Positions 14,593 to 23,523 of a stretch of DNA of 23,894 nucleotides are shown one piece after another (the stretch's first letter is position 1; the number at the start of each line of letters is the position of its first letter). A program made the translations under genes and the position numbers. The notes beneath the pieces are model-generated. The model saw nothing but the letters and a program-made list of their open reading frames with translations. It made no database searches and was not told the origin of the DNA. This DNA is from JBHHYR01 sp046757585. Lineage in GTDB: Bacteria; Desulfobacterota; Binatia; HRBIN30. Location: NCBI GenBank assembly GCA_046757585.1, contig JBHHYR010000040.1:1-23894 (forward strand), in the 5' to 3' direction.

Positions 14593-14853
14593 TCATGCGC
14601 TACGCAGATCATGGATGAGCTCGATGATGCTCATCAGCGCAACGGCCAGGCCCGTGCCCAGCAGGAGGTGCCGGAACGGATAGGCTGTGAGCCCCGGGCC
14701 GAAGTGGATGCTCAGCCACGGCTGCAGCAGCAGGCTCACCGCGCCGATGCATACCGCCCAATGCATGTCGAGCTCGAAGTGGAAGAACCACCGAACGATC
14801 ACCGCGAGCATGGCACCTTGACTGAGAACATCGACGATTTCGCGCGCCGTCAT
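14593..14853 (-). CDS. small multi-spanning membrane protein, unrecognised
   Basis: This 86-residue protein is read from the ATG at 14853; the open frame continues to 15006, but the added Arg/Ser-rich residues look non-coding. Hydrophobic stretches at about 8-20, 33-45 and 65-80 suggest two or three transmembrane helices, with the sequence FFHFELDMHWAVCIGAV between the first two. The ribosome binding site is weak (GGGTGCGGG). It converges with the dienelactone hydrolase gene (48-base gap). The coding potential is plausible because the hydrophobicity pattern is regular and no frame on the other strand looks better. No function is assigned. Confidence 0.55.
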   Translation of the reverse strand: MTAREIVDVLSQGAMLAVIVRWFFHFELDMHWAVCIGAVSLLLQPWLSIHFGPGLTAYPFRHLLLGTGLAVALMSIIELIHDLRSA

Positions 14854-15007
14854 ACCCGCACCCGAGAGCAAGCACTGGACCACACGGCAGAGCCGCCGCG
14901 ACGACCGCCGCCGGCGGTGCCTGCGGTGGTGCGAGCCCGGGACGCTACGAACGGTGCTTCGCACGTCGCTGCGAACGGCGGGTCGCTGTGCTCGGAGCCA
15001 TGGCACG

Positions 15008-15091
15008 CCCGGGACAGCCCCGGGAAGTGGCTGGCGCGAGCGCCAGCTCCGTGACGACGCCGCAACGCGAGGCTGCGCGACGCGTTCGCGG
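15008..15091 (-). terminator. three tandem hairpins after the response regulator gene
   Basis: Reading leftward from the stop codon, CCGC-g-AACGCG (15091-15081) pairs with CGCGTTGCGG (15069-15060). GCTGGCGC/GCGCCAGC (15030-15047) and CCCGGG/CCCGGG (15008-15024) follow. None is followed by a T-run, so this is at best a weak or Rho-assisted terminator or an mRNA-stabilising 3' end. Confidence 0.4.
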
Positions 15092-16552
15092 CTAGTTATG
15101 CTTGATGCCGAGCCAGATGATCTTCTTCTGCAAGGCGCGCACGGAAATGCCGAGTTTCTCCGCGCTGCGTGTGCGGTTCTGGTTGTTGCGGTTCAGTTCC
15201 TGGATGATGAGGCGCCGTTCCACCTCGCGCAGCCGCTGGCGCAGAGCGCCGCTCCCGTTCGCCTGGGCGCGTATCTCGTCATTGCCGGTCATCTCGTGCG
15301 ACAGCAGGTCGACGTCGATGTGCTCTCCCCGGTTGGCTAGGGCCACCGCACGCTCGATCTCGTTCTCGAGCTCACGCACGTTGCCGGGAAAAGAGTGAGA
15401 CTGTAGCGCCTCGAGGGCCGCCGGCGTCAGGCCGTGCAGCCGCTTTCCGCTGCGCTGATTGTACTTTTCGAAGAAATGGCGAGCGAGCAGGGCGATGTCG
15501 CCGTCGCGCTCGCGCAGTGGTGGCAATCGGACGCGGAAGACGTCCAAGCGGTAGTACAGATCTTGGCGGAAACGGCCGGCCTGCACTTCTTCCTTCAGGT
15601 TCTTGTGCGTGGCGCTGATGACCCGGACGTCGACGCGGACCGGCTCGTTGGACCCCACGCGGCGAATCTCGCCCTCCTCGAGGACACGCAGCAACTTCAC
15701 CTGCATCGACAACGGCATGTCGCCGATTTCGTCGAGGAAGATCGTGCCGCCGTGCGCTTCCTCGAACAGGCCGCGATGGTCGCGGATCGCCCCGGTGAAG
15801 GCACCACGCGTGTGGCCGAACAGCTCGCTTTCAAGCAGAGCCTCGGGCAGGGAGCCGCAATTCTGCGCGACGAACTTCCGGGCCCGGCGAGCACCGTTGT
15901 AATGGATTGCGCGGGCGATGACCTCTTTGCCCGTGCCGGTTTCTCCGGCAATCAGGACGGTGACGGATGAGTCGATGGCCTTCTCCACCAGCCGCAGTAC
16001 CTGTTTCATCGCGGGGCTCACACCAATGACGTTGTCGAGCTGATAGGTGCCGCGGACCTCACGCTTCAGCGAGACATTTTCCCGCTCGAGATCGGCGTTT
16101 GCTTGGCGCAGTTCTTCCACCAGACGGGTGTTCTCTTGCAGGAGGCGTGCGTTGCGCTGGCGGAGCGTGAACGTATCCATCGCGGAGCGCACGATCATCG
16201 TCAGATCGCGGTTTTCCCACGGCTTGGTGATGTACTGGTAGACCTTGCCGGTGTTGATGGCGTGCATCAGGGTATCGATGTCGGCGTACGCGGTCAGGAT
16301 GATGCGTACCACATCGGGTTGACGTTCCATGACGTGCGTGAGCAGCTCCGTTCCTGTCATGACGGGCATGCGTTGGTCGGCGATCACGACGCCAATGGGC
16401 TCGCGGGCGAGGATGTCCAATGCCGCCGCGCCGCTTTCGGCGGTGCAGACGGGAAACTCCCGCCGAAACAGCTGGCTGATCAACGTCAGCGTGTTCGGTT
16501 CATCATCGACGACGAGAAGCCCCGGGGGGGCGGGGGATGGTGTGCTACTCAT
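15092..16552 (-). CDS. NtrC-family response regulator (REC-AAA+-Fis)
   Basis: This 486-residue protein starts at the ATG at 16552, with GGAG six bases upstream; the ATG sits in ATGAGTAG, overlapping the kinase stop by 8 bases. The N-terminal receiver (about 11-125) has the acidic pair Asp16/Asp17, phospho-acceptor Asp59 (IADQRMP) and Lys110 (ITKPW). A coiled linker follows (about 128-165). The AAA+ sigma-54 activation domain has Walker A GETGTGKE (203-210), GAFTGA (250-255) and Walker B IFLDEIGD (271-278). The C-terminal Fis helix-turn-helix (about 446-484) is SAEKLGISVRALQKK. It therefore activates sigma-54 promoters on phosphorylation. The receiver style (QYITKPWENRDL) is close to HupR-like regulators. 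The partner kinase is encoded immediately upstream; the target genes are unknown. Confidence 0.95.
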   Translation of the reverse strand: MSSTPSPAPPGLLVVDDEPNTLTLISQLFRREFPVCTAESGAAALDILAREPIGVVIADQRMPVMTGTELLTHVMERQPDVVRIILTAYADIDTLMHAINTGKVYQYITKPWENRDLTMIVRSAMDTFTLRQRNARLLQENTRLVEELRQANADLERENVSLKREVRGTYQLDNVIGVSPAMKQVLRLVEKAIDSSVTVLIAGETGTGKEVIARAIHYNGARRARKFVAQNCGSLPEALLESELFGHTRGAFTGAIRDHRGLFEEAHGGTIFLDEIGDMPLSMQVKLLRVLEEGEIRRVGSNEPVRVDVRVISATHKNLKEEVQAGRFRQDLYYRLDVFRVRLPPLRERDGDIALLARHFFEKYNQRSGKRLHGLTPAALEALQSHSFPGNVRELENEIERAVALANRGEHIDVDLLSHEMTGNDEIRAQANGSGALRQRLREVERRLIIQELNRNNQNRTRSAEKLGISVRALQKKIIWLGIKHN

Positions 16553-19500
16553 GCTGCGCTCCATTGATGGGAAGATTCAGAGTAAAGGTGCTGCCCTGGC
16601 CCACCGTGCTTCTCACCTGGATGTCACCACCGTGCGCCGTGACCAAGGAGCGGACGATGCTGAGCCCCAGGCCCGTGCCTTTCCCGACCTCCTTGGTGGT
16701 GAAGAACGGGTCGAAGAGGCGCGACGCCACGCCTTCGTCCATGCCGTGCCCAGTGTCCTCGATCTCGACGATGACGGAACCGTTCGCGCTGCGGGTGCGG
16801 ATGAACACGTCGCCGCGGCCATCGATGGCTTGAATCGCATTGGCAAGGAGGTTCACGAACACCTGGCTCATCTGTCCCTTGTCGCAGAGGACAGGAGGAA
16901 CCGGGGTGTACTCGCGGTGCACGGTGACCCGTCCTTTGCACTCTCCCTGTAGCAGGCGCAGCGACTGCTCCAGGCTGTCGCGCAGATCGGTGGCTTCGCG
17001 GCGGCCAGTTCCAGGCCGGCAAAAGGTGCGCAGGTCGCTCACGATGCGTGCGGCCCGGCTGGCCCCCTCGCGGCAGATCGCGGCGTTCTCTTGCAGCATC
17101 TGCATGCGGTACTCGTAATCGAGGTCCGCGCGCAGGCGCTCCAGTGCCGGTTGGCCAGCGCCGGCCTGGTGTAGGTGCCGATCCAGGATCTGGCGCAGCT
17201 CGGCGATCGAGCTGGAGATTAGATCGATGCTGCTGTTGACGAAGCTGACCGGGTTGTTGATTTCGTGGGCTACGCCGGCAACGAGCGTCCCGAGAGAAGC
17301 CATTTTCTCAGCCTGGATGAGCTGTGCCTGCGCCGCGCGAAGATCGTCGTAAGCACTGGCCAGCTCCGCGTGGGATCGACTCAACTCGCGTTCCATACGG
17401 CGTACGCGCAACACGGCAGCCATACGCGCCTTCAGTTCGTCCGGGTGAAACGGCTTGGTGATGTAGTCATCCGCGCCCGCGGCCAGCCCGCTCAGCTTGC
17501 TGTCCAGTGAGGCCCGCGCGGTCAGCAGAATGACCGGAACATGGCGCAGGCTGTCGTCTCGCTTGAGCCTCTGGCAGAAGGCTAGCCCGTCCGGACCCGG
17601 CATCATCACGTCACAGAGAATGATATCCGGTGCGCGTACGCCCACGGCTGCCAGTGCTTCCTGGGCGTTGGCGGCCGTCTGCACCTGATACGCCGGCGCG
17701 AGCAAATCCCTGAGGAAATCGAGCAAGCCCGCGTTGTCGTCGACCACCAGCACGCTGGGGGCAGAGCGTGCAGGGTGTGTTGCCGGCTCGGCGGCGGCAG
17801 TGGTCGGGCGCCCGGCCGCAGCCAGTGCGGCGAGGTGGGCGCTTGGAATCGCTGGGCTGGAGCCGGTGCGCGCTGGCTCAGCAGCAGGCGGTGCACCGAT
17901 CGGGATCCAGACGGTGAACGTTGTGCCACGGCCCTCGTCGCTGGAGACGTCGACGTGGCCGCCATGCAGCTCGGTGAACTCCCGCACGAGGGCGAGGCCG
18001 AGGCCGCTGCCGCTCAGGGTGCTGCGGCGGGCGGTCGATGCTTGACGGTAACGGTCGAAGATGTGCGGTAGCTCGCTAGCCGGGATCCCGGGGCCGGTGT
18101 CTGCGACCCGGATGCCCGCTTCGTTTCCAGCGTGCTCCAGGTCGACCTCGATGCTCCCGCTGCTGGTGAATTTCAACGCGTTGGCCAGCAGATTTCCCAC
18201 GATCTTGCTGACCATGCCCGCGTCACACCAAACCGTCAGCGGCAGATCCGTGTGCCGCAACCGAAGACGCACACTGCGTTGCTCGGCGAGCCACAGAAAC
18301 GGCTCAGCGATTCGTTCCAGCAGGCGACCCAATTGCTCGGCCCGGCGCACCGGCTGCAACCGGCCGGCGTCCAGGCGCGAGAGCTCCAACAGCGTGTCGG
18401 TCAGCACCAGCAGCTTGGCGCTGTTGCCATGCGCCAGATCCAGCAACCGCCGTGTCTCGGGCGGCCAGACGCTTGCATGCTGGCGGAGCTGTTCGAGCGG
18501 GCCGAGCACTAAGGTGAGGGGCGTGCGGAGCTCGTGGCTGACCTCGGAGAAGAACTCGGTCTTCAGGCGATCCAGCTCGCGCAACTTTTCGTTCGAGGCA
18601 CGCAGCTCTGCCTGTGTGTGCTGCAGCTCGCGCGTGCGCGCCTGAACGCGTGTTTCCAGAGACGACAGCAGCTCCGTCACGCGGCGATACGACGCGGCGT
18701 TGCGCAACGCCGTTGCCGTCTGATTCGCCAACGTTCGCAACAGCTCGAGATCTCGCGGACCATAAGCGGCACCGGACTTCTTCGGACCCAACAGCAACAC
18801 GCCCTCGAGCTGGGTCTCGAAGCACAGCGGCGCGAGCAGAGCCGCCGCGCTCAGCGACGTCCCCACCGGGAGCTGTGCCCCGCTCAGGATCTGGCCCGCC
18901 CGCAGCGCCCGGCGCGTCTCCGCGTCGAGCGACAAAGCAGGCACCGACGGCTCGATACAATGAAACGTGCCACCGTCCCCCGAGGCGTGAACGAACAGGC
19001 TGCACATCGTCGGTGCCATCGTCTGCGCCACCACGTACTGCAGCCGCGCTGCGATCTCTCCCGTGTCCAGAGTGCGTGTGAGCGCCTGGCTGACAGACTC
19101 CGTGATCTCCGCATAATCGAAGTGTGTGCGGAAAAAGACGCGATCCACGCCGGCCTGTAGCCAGTCCCGCAGCGGGCGGACCACGGCGAGGATTGCCAGG
19201 GAGAAGATCAGGGTGAACCATGGCGAGGCGGCGAAGCTCAGGCTGTGGGAGCTGCGGCTGAAAAGCGCCACCACCGCCACGTACAGCACGAACACCGCCG
19301 CACTGAGCGCGATGTACGAGGCGGCACGGCGCAAGAAGACGTCGATTTCGAACAGGTCCCGCTTGACGATGGCGTACGCCAGCGCGGCGGGAAACACCCA
19401 GGTGACGGCGAACAGCACGTTGAGCGGTAGCGCGGCACCGATGAGATAGCCGCCCAGCGCCGCCGCCGATGGAAACGCGAAGGCCACCACCGCACCCAGA

Positions 19501-20372
19501 AAGACGATCTTGATCTTCTCGCGCGCGATCGCGTCGGCCGCCGCATGGTATTGTACCCACATCAGCCCTACACTCAGGAGCACCGCCAGCGCGATCCAGA
19601 GCACCGTGATGTCGAAGAAGTGCATCCAGGCGGCGGGGGCGCGGTCGTACAACGAGATGTCGAGCACGGCCACGACGGCGGTGACGCCGATCAGGAGCAG
19701 TGGCCAGCTGCGCCGCCTCGCCCACGGGTGTTCAGTGGGGAAACGGGACGCAAGGTACAGCAAACTCGCCGGGGCGGCGGCGTGCGCCAATGCGTTGACT
19801 TCGCGGAAATAGAAGGTCGCGAAATCTTCCAGCGACGTGATCAGAACCAGGCCCCAGCTGAGCGAGAAGAGGAGCATGGCACGCGCCGCCGCCTGCCGCG
19901 GCCGCAGCAGGATGACGAAGAAGCCAATAACGAGAAACGCCAGGCCGTTCAGCAGGTAATTGCCGAATAGGCCGAGGTAGTCTGCAACCGTGAAGGTAAT
20001 AACCTTGATCGGGAGCTTGATCACTTTCCCATTGCGGACAAAGGTGTACGTCAAGCTGTGCCCGTCCCCTGCGCGTGCCGCCGCCGCCAGCACTGCCTGC
20101 GTGCTCGTGACCGGCTTGCCATTGATCGCGATCAGCTGAGCCCGGTATGGGACGCCCGCCTGTGCCCCCGACCAGGACGGTTGGGTAATCGGCGCCACAA
20201 TCCGGTTCCGGCCCAGCAGAAAGCCGTTGAATGGCCTGCCGATCCAGTTCAGGCTGGCCTGGACGCAAATGATGGTTACGGCCCCGACCAATGAGAGCAG
20301 GGCAATCAGCACGGCACGCTGGCGCGTATCCCGTCTAAGTGATGGCATTTCGCCACATGTATTCCGAGACAC
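16545..20372 (-). CDS. giant hybrid sensor kinase: 10-TM/PDZ-like sensor, GAF-like, HK-REC-HK
   Basis: The protein is 1275 residues from the GTG at 20372 (GGGGGA eight bases upstream); the ATG at 20348 would give 1267. By eye: TM1 about 20-40; a periplasmic PDZ-like domain about 66-127 (RAQLIAINGKPV); about nine further TM segments between 137 and 400; and a GAF-like region about 420-560. A coiled linker precedes HisKA-1 with His613 (SEVSHELRTP). HATPase-1 has DTGPGIP (758-764) and GSGLGLAL (788-794). A Pro/Ala linker and a receiver (Asp921; Lys973) follow. HisKA-2 has His1036 (AGVAHEINNP) and HATPase-2 has DTGHGMD and GTGLGLS (1232-1238). It is an inner-membrane sensor. Both kinase modules and the receiver keep their key residues. 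Overlap with the NtrC gene marks that as the cognate regulator. The PDZ/10-TM layout recalls ComP. Confidence 0.95.
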   Translation of the reverse strand: MSRNTCGEMPSLRRDTRQRAVLIALLSLVGAVTIICVQASLNWIGRPFNGFLLGRNRIVAPITQPSWSGAQAGVPYRAQLIAINGKPVTSTQAVLAAAARAGDGHSLTYTFVRNGKVIKLPIKVITFTVADYLGLFGNYLLNGLAFLVIGFFVILLRPRQAAARAMLLFSLSWGLVLITSLEDFATFYFREVNALAHAAAPASLLYLASRFPTEHPWARRRSWPLLLIGVTAVVAVLDISLYDRAPAAWMHFFDITVLWIALAVLLSVGLMWVQYHAAADAIAREKIKIVFLGAVVAFAFPSAAALGGYLIGAALPLNVLFAVTWVFPAALAYAIVKRDLFEIDVFLRRAASYIALSAAVFVLYVAVVALFSRSSHSLSFAASPWFTLIFSLAILAVVRPLRDWLQAGVDRVFFRTHFDYAEITESVSQALTRTLDTGEIAARLQYVVAQTMAPTMCSLFVHASGDGGTFHCIEPSVPALSLDAETRRALRAGQILSGAQLPVGTSLSAAALLAPLCFETQLEGVLLLGPKKSGAAYGPRDLELLRTLANQTATALRNAASYRRVTELLSSLETRVQARTRELQHTQAELRASNEKLRELDRLKTEFFSEVSHELRTPLTLVLGPLEQLRQHASVWPPETRRLLDLAHGNSAKLLVLTDTLLELSRLDAGRLQPVRRAEQLGRLLERIAEPFLWLAEQRSVRLRLRHTDLPLTVWCDAGMVSKIVGNLLANALKFTSSGSIEVDLEHAGNEAGIRVADTGPGIPASELPHIFDRYRQASTARRSTLSGSGLGLALVREFTELHGGHVDVSSDEGRGTTFTVWIPIGAPPAAEPARTGSSPAIPSAHLAALAAAGRPTTAAAEPATHPARSAPSVLVVDDNAGLLDFLRDLLAPAYQVQTAANAQEALAAVGVRAPDIILCDVMMPGPDGLAFCQRLKRDDSLRHVPVILLTARASLDSKLSGLAAGADDYITKPFHPDELKARMAAVLRVRRMERELSRSHAELASAYDDLRAAQAQLIQAEKMASLGTLVAGVAHEINNPVSFVNSSIDLISSSIAELRQILDRHLHQAGAGQPALERLRADLDYEYRMQMLQENAAICREGASRAARIVSDLRTFCRPGTGRREATDLRDSLEQSLRLLQGECKGRVTVHREYTPVPPVLCDKGQMSQVFVNLLANAIQAIDGRGDVFIRTRSANGSVIVEIEDTGHGMDEGVASRLFDPFFTTKEVGKGTGLGLSIVRSLVTAHGGDIQVRSTVGQGSTFTLNLPINGAQHE

Positions 20373-20377
20373 CAGTC

Positions 20378-21940
20378 ATGTCCCCCGGAACCGCACAGGC
20401 AAGAATTAGACCAGTTGACTGGCTCTTGTCGACCGGTTCGGGCGGCTTGTTGATCGCCGCGCAGCCGCCCTATTCGTTCGCACTGGTTGCCTGGGTTGCA
20501 CTGGTGCCCCTCCTGATCGCCCTGCGTGGCAAGCGGGCTGGGCAGCGGCTCCTATTGGGCTTGCTGTGTGGCACCGTCTGGGCCTGGGGGCTGGTCGGGA
20601 TTTGGCTCCTGCCCGCTGCGGAACAACAGCTCCCAGTCGCTGCCGGCACCGCGTTCATTCTCACCCTGGCCGCGGTCGAGGTATTCGGCGGGTTCTACCT
20701 CGCGGCATTTGCCTGCTGGTGTCGGCCTGTCGCCGGCCGGCCGGCGCTCCCAGCGGTGCTGGCACTGCCAGCCGGATGGGTCACTTTGGAGCTGGTACGG
20801 ACGTATGCCCTCGGCGGCGCACCGTGGTGCTTGCTGGGGCATTCGCAGTACGCACGTACCGTGTTGATCCAGAGCGCGGATGTGGCGGGGGTCTACGGCT
20901 TGTCGTTCGCGCTGGTGGCTGTGAACGTCGCCGTGGCGCACGCGTTTGTCGGGGCCTTGCGGCGCTCGCGCCGGCCGTCTGTCCTGGCGGAACTCGTTGG
21001 TGTGGCTGTGATGCTCCTCGCCCTGCTCGGCTATGGCGAGTGGCGGCTCCATGTGGCCCCCTCGCCGGCAGGCGGTGTCGCGGTCCAAGCCGTGCACAGT
21101 CGCTGGAGCAATAGCGGCCGGCCGGCGCCGGAGCAGCTGCTGGCCCGCCTGATCGAGCTCACTGAGGTGCAAGCGCCGGCCGGTGCGCGGCTGCTGATTT
21201 GGCCCGAAAATTCGCTGCGTCTCTACGTTCAGGAGACGCCCGAGGCCGTGCGCCAGCTCGGCCGCTTGCTGCGGCACCGGCAGCAGTACCTCTTGGCCGG
21301 AGGGCCGTGGTATCAGCAAGGAGCGACCGGGTACCGCTATTACAACTCTGCCTTTCTCTTTACCCCCGCCGGTACGGTCGTCGCGCGCTACGACAAGCGC
21401 CTGCTCGTGCCGCTAGCGGAATCCCGTTTCGGCGGGCTGCCGGTGGTAGAACGGCCATTCCGCAGCGGGCGAGCCTGGACACCCTTGACGCTGGGGCGGA
21501 CGGGGTCGCACGCGAATCCGCGTGCTGCTGTGCGGCTCGGTGTACTGATCTGTTATGAATCCATATTCCCGCAGCCCGCGCGTGAACTGGTGCGTGCAGG
21601 GGCGACTGTGCTGGTCAACATCAGCAACGATGAACTTCTCGGAGCCGGTGCGGCGCAGCAAGCGGCAATGGCCGTGTTCCGTGCCGTAGAAAACCGAGTA
21701 CCTCTGATCCGTGTCGCCAACGACGGCCCGACCTATGCCGTCGATGCATTTGGGCGCACGGTAGCCGCCGCGACGGCCGGTTCGGGGTCGTTGCTCGCGG
21801 CGGTGCCGGGCCCGTCCGGACGTTCGTTCTATAGCCGTTGGGGCAACATCTTTTCGTGGGGCTGTCTCCTGTTGGTGCTGTGGAATCTGGCCGTCCTTGT
21901 CGCAGGGCGAACGCACGTTCGTGGCCAAGTGCGAATATAG
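20378..21940 (+). CDS. lnt: apolipoprotein N-acyltransferase (Lnt)
   Basis: This 520-residue inner-membrane enzyme performs the last step of lipoprotein maturation, adding a third acyl chain to the N-terminal Cys. About 6-7 hydrophobic segments span residues 15-220. The periplasmic nitrilase-like domain (about 233-480) carries the catalytic triad: Glu277 in WPENSL, Lys340 in YDKRLLVPLAE and Cys392 in LICYESIF. Glu348 is also conserved. Further hallmarks are NISNDELLG (SNDxWxG in E. coli) and a C-terminal TM (about 492-510). The ATG at 20378 was chosen because the in-frame start at 20339 would overlap the kinase start completely; the ribosome binding site is weak. Its start lies within 5 bases of the divergent kinase start. 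Confidence 0.93.
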   Translation: MSPGTAQARIRPVDWLLSTGSGGLLIAAQPPYSFALVAWVALVPLLIALRGKRAGQRLLLGLLCGTVWAWGLVGIWLLPAAEQQLPVAAGTAFILTLAAVEVFGGFYLAAFACWCRPVAGRPALPAVLALPAGWVTLELVRTYALGGAPWCLLGHSQYARTVLIQSADVAGVYGLSFALVAVNVAVAHAFVGALRRSRRPSVLAELVGVAVMLLALLGYGEWRLHVAPSPAGGVAVQAVHSRWSNSGRPAPEQLLARLIELTEVQAPAGARLLIWPENSLRLYVQETPEAVRQLGRLLRHRQQYLLAGGPWYQQGATGYRYYNSAFLFTPAGTVVARYDKRLLVPLAESRFGGLPVVERPFRSGRAWTPLTLGRTGSHANPRAAVRLGVLICYESIFPQPARELVRAGATVLVNISNDELLGAGAAQQAAMAVFRAVENRVPLIRVANDGPTYAVDAFGRTVAAATAGSGSLLAAVPGPSGRSFYSRWGNIFSWGCLLLVLWNLAVLVAGRTHVRGQVRI

Positions 21941-22051
21941 GTTCGCCTAGGGCGGGAGAAAGCAGGGTTTGCCTTGCCGCTTTGTTCTGCGGTGGGCGCT
22001 GTCCAGTTAGCGCGGGGTTGGGTATGCTACGCACGGTTGACGAGCGAAGTG

Positions 22052-22067
22052 GCCTCGCTATCGAGGC
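22052..22067 (+). other. leader hairpin before the TSP3-repeat gene
   Basis: GCCTCG (22052-22057) and CGAGGC (22062-22067) form a perfect 6-bp stem with the 4-base loop CTAT. It lies about 50 bases before the ATG at 22116. A TTGACG (22037-22042) with a weak TATCGA 16 bases later overlaps it, so the repeat could instead be an operator on a promoter. Confidence 0.35.
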
Positions 22068-22115
22068 ACATAGTTTGCAGTCCGAGGCGCTGAGCAGGAT
22101 GGGGAAGATTTTCGT

Positions 22116-23417
22116 ATGAATCGGTCGCTTGCGGTTGTCTTGGTCGTTTTGTTGTCGAGCGTTGTCGCGCGGCAGGGTGTGGCGTGGTGCATCGGGGGTG
22201 CACCACCGCCTGGTGCGCCCGCGGATCTGCTCAAGGTGCTGGATCCGGACGGGGATGGGCTCAACAACCTACAAGAGGCGCTGTTCGGAACCGACCCGAA
22301 CAGAGCAGACACCGACGGCGACGGGATCCTCGATGGTGATGAGCAAGCGGCAGGGGTGCGAAATGTCGATCGTCCCTCACTGTTCTCGGTCGAGCGCTTC
22401 GGAGATCCCAGGCGTGCAGACAGTCAGGTGCTCGTCCTCGAGGGCACCAACTTGTTCAGCGGTGGAGACAGGATCCGTAATTTGCTCCGCAAGCTGCGGC
22501 CCAGTCGCCGCTCCGTGGTGATTGTCGAAGAGACGCGCCGGCGCATTCGCGCGAGGGAAAACCGGCGCGGAAACACGCAGGCGCGCATTGTGGTACGGCT
22601 GCCGCCTCCCCGGGCGGAGCGCTTTCTTGGCGAGTTGCCGGCGCACGTGTTCGTTCGGACGCGCAACGGGCGCACGAATAGCATGCCGATCATGCCGATG
22701 GACCTGCACTGCTCGCCGCCCGAACTGATGGCGGCAGCGCTGATTACCTTGAGGACGGAGCTCGACGGGGTCAAGCATCAGTTGAACTACATCGGGATCG
22801 GCGGGTGCGGCCTGATCGATGCTACGAGCGGCGCGCAGGTGAAGACCACGGTCGATCTCATGGACCGCCAGAACCCGGGGCCGGCCGAGTACAGCATCTG
22901 CCTGAGTGGGCCGCGGCGCGGTGCAGCGTTGATTGGGTCCCGCATCCTTACACCGGTACGGCCGGGCATTAAGGTGGACAAGCTCAATCCACTGCCGGCG
23001 GGAACAGATGAGGTAAGCGTTGGCGACAAGCTCACCGTGCGGACGGCGGGTGGTACGGGTATCGATGTCGTGACTGGAGATAGCTTCGTCACTGTCGGAC
23101 CGAGGGTGGCCGATCTGACCATTCCGGAATCGAACTTGTACGACGATCATGACGGTGACGGGCTGGTGAGCGCGGATGAACTGCGTATCGGCACCGATCC
23201 TCTGATGTTCGACACCGACCGTGATGGTCTCCCCGACGGGCTCGAGCTGCGACGGGGTACGGACCCGCTCGATCCCGACACGAACGACGACGGTATCCCC
23301 GATGGGGTGCGGTTCGGCTTCAGCCCTTGCAAGCCCGCCCAGGTCGGCCCGCAAACCCCTGTTCCCGCTGTGCCGCCCCGGGATGCTGGCCGCTTGTTCG
23401 GGACGTTGTTCAATTAG
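22116..23417 (+). CDS. exported protein with thrombospondin type 3 (calcium-binding) repeats at both ends
   Basis: This 433-residue protein starts at an ATG with GGGGAAG about ten bases upstream. Residues 1-23 form a Sec-type signal peptide (hydrophobic core LAVVLVVLLSSVV). TSP3-like Asp-rich repeats at 43-76 (DPDGDGLNNLQE, DTDGDGILDGDE) mirror others at 343-397 (DHDGDGLVSADE, DTDRDGLPDGLE, DTNDDGIPDG). Between them lie about 265 residues: a possible IPT/TIG-like segment (about 102-195, LEGTNLFSGGDRIR to VFVRTRNGRTNSMPI) and an unassigned region with several Cys (199, 231, 262). TSP3 repeats bind calcium and stiffen extracellular proteins. There is no lipobox, anchor or sorting tag. Function is unknown; adhesion or surface structure is a guess. 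Confidence 0.85.
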   Translation: MNRSLAVVLVVLLSSVVARQGVAWCIGGAPPPGAPADLLKVLDPDGDGLNNLQEALFGTDPNRADTDGDGILDGDEQAAGVRNVDRPSLFSVERFGDPRRADSQVLVLEGTNLFSGGDRIRNLLRKLRPSRRSVVIVEETRRRIRARENRRGNTQARIVVRLPPPRAERFLGELPAHVFVRTRNGRTNSMPIMPMDLHCSPPELMAAALITLRTELDGVKHQLNYIGIGGCGLIDATSGAQVKTTVDLMDRQNPGPAEYSICLSGPRRGAALIGSRILTPVRPGIKVDKLNPLPAGTDEVSVGDKLTVRTAGGTGIDVVTGDSFVTVGPRVADLTIPESNLYDDHDGDGLVSADELRIGTDPLMFDTDRDGLPDGLELRRGTDPLDPDTNDDGIPDGVRFGFSPCKPAQVGPQTPVPAVPPRDAGRLFGTLFN

Positions 23418-23523
23418 CCTCTCACAGGGCGCGCAGCCGCTGGCAACCTAAACTCGAAATGCTGAAGTCGTGCACCGACGGGAAACGCCCATGCGCGACG
23501 ACAAGAAATCGGCTGGCACCCCG

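Noticed and set aside
18304..19725. 473-residue open frame on the minus strand inside the kinase gene
   Set aside because: Different frame of a gene with continuous domain homology; composition is Arg/Gly/Ala-rich as in shadow frames.
22377..23354. 325-residue minus-strand frame opposite the TSP3 gene
   Set aside because: The plus-strand frame has a signal peptide and TSP3 repeats; the antisense frame has none.
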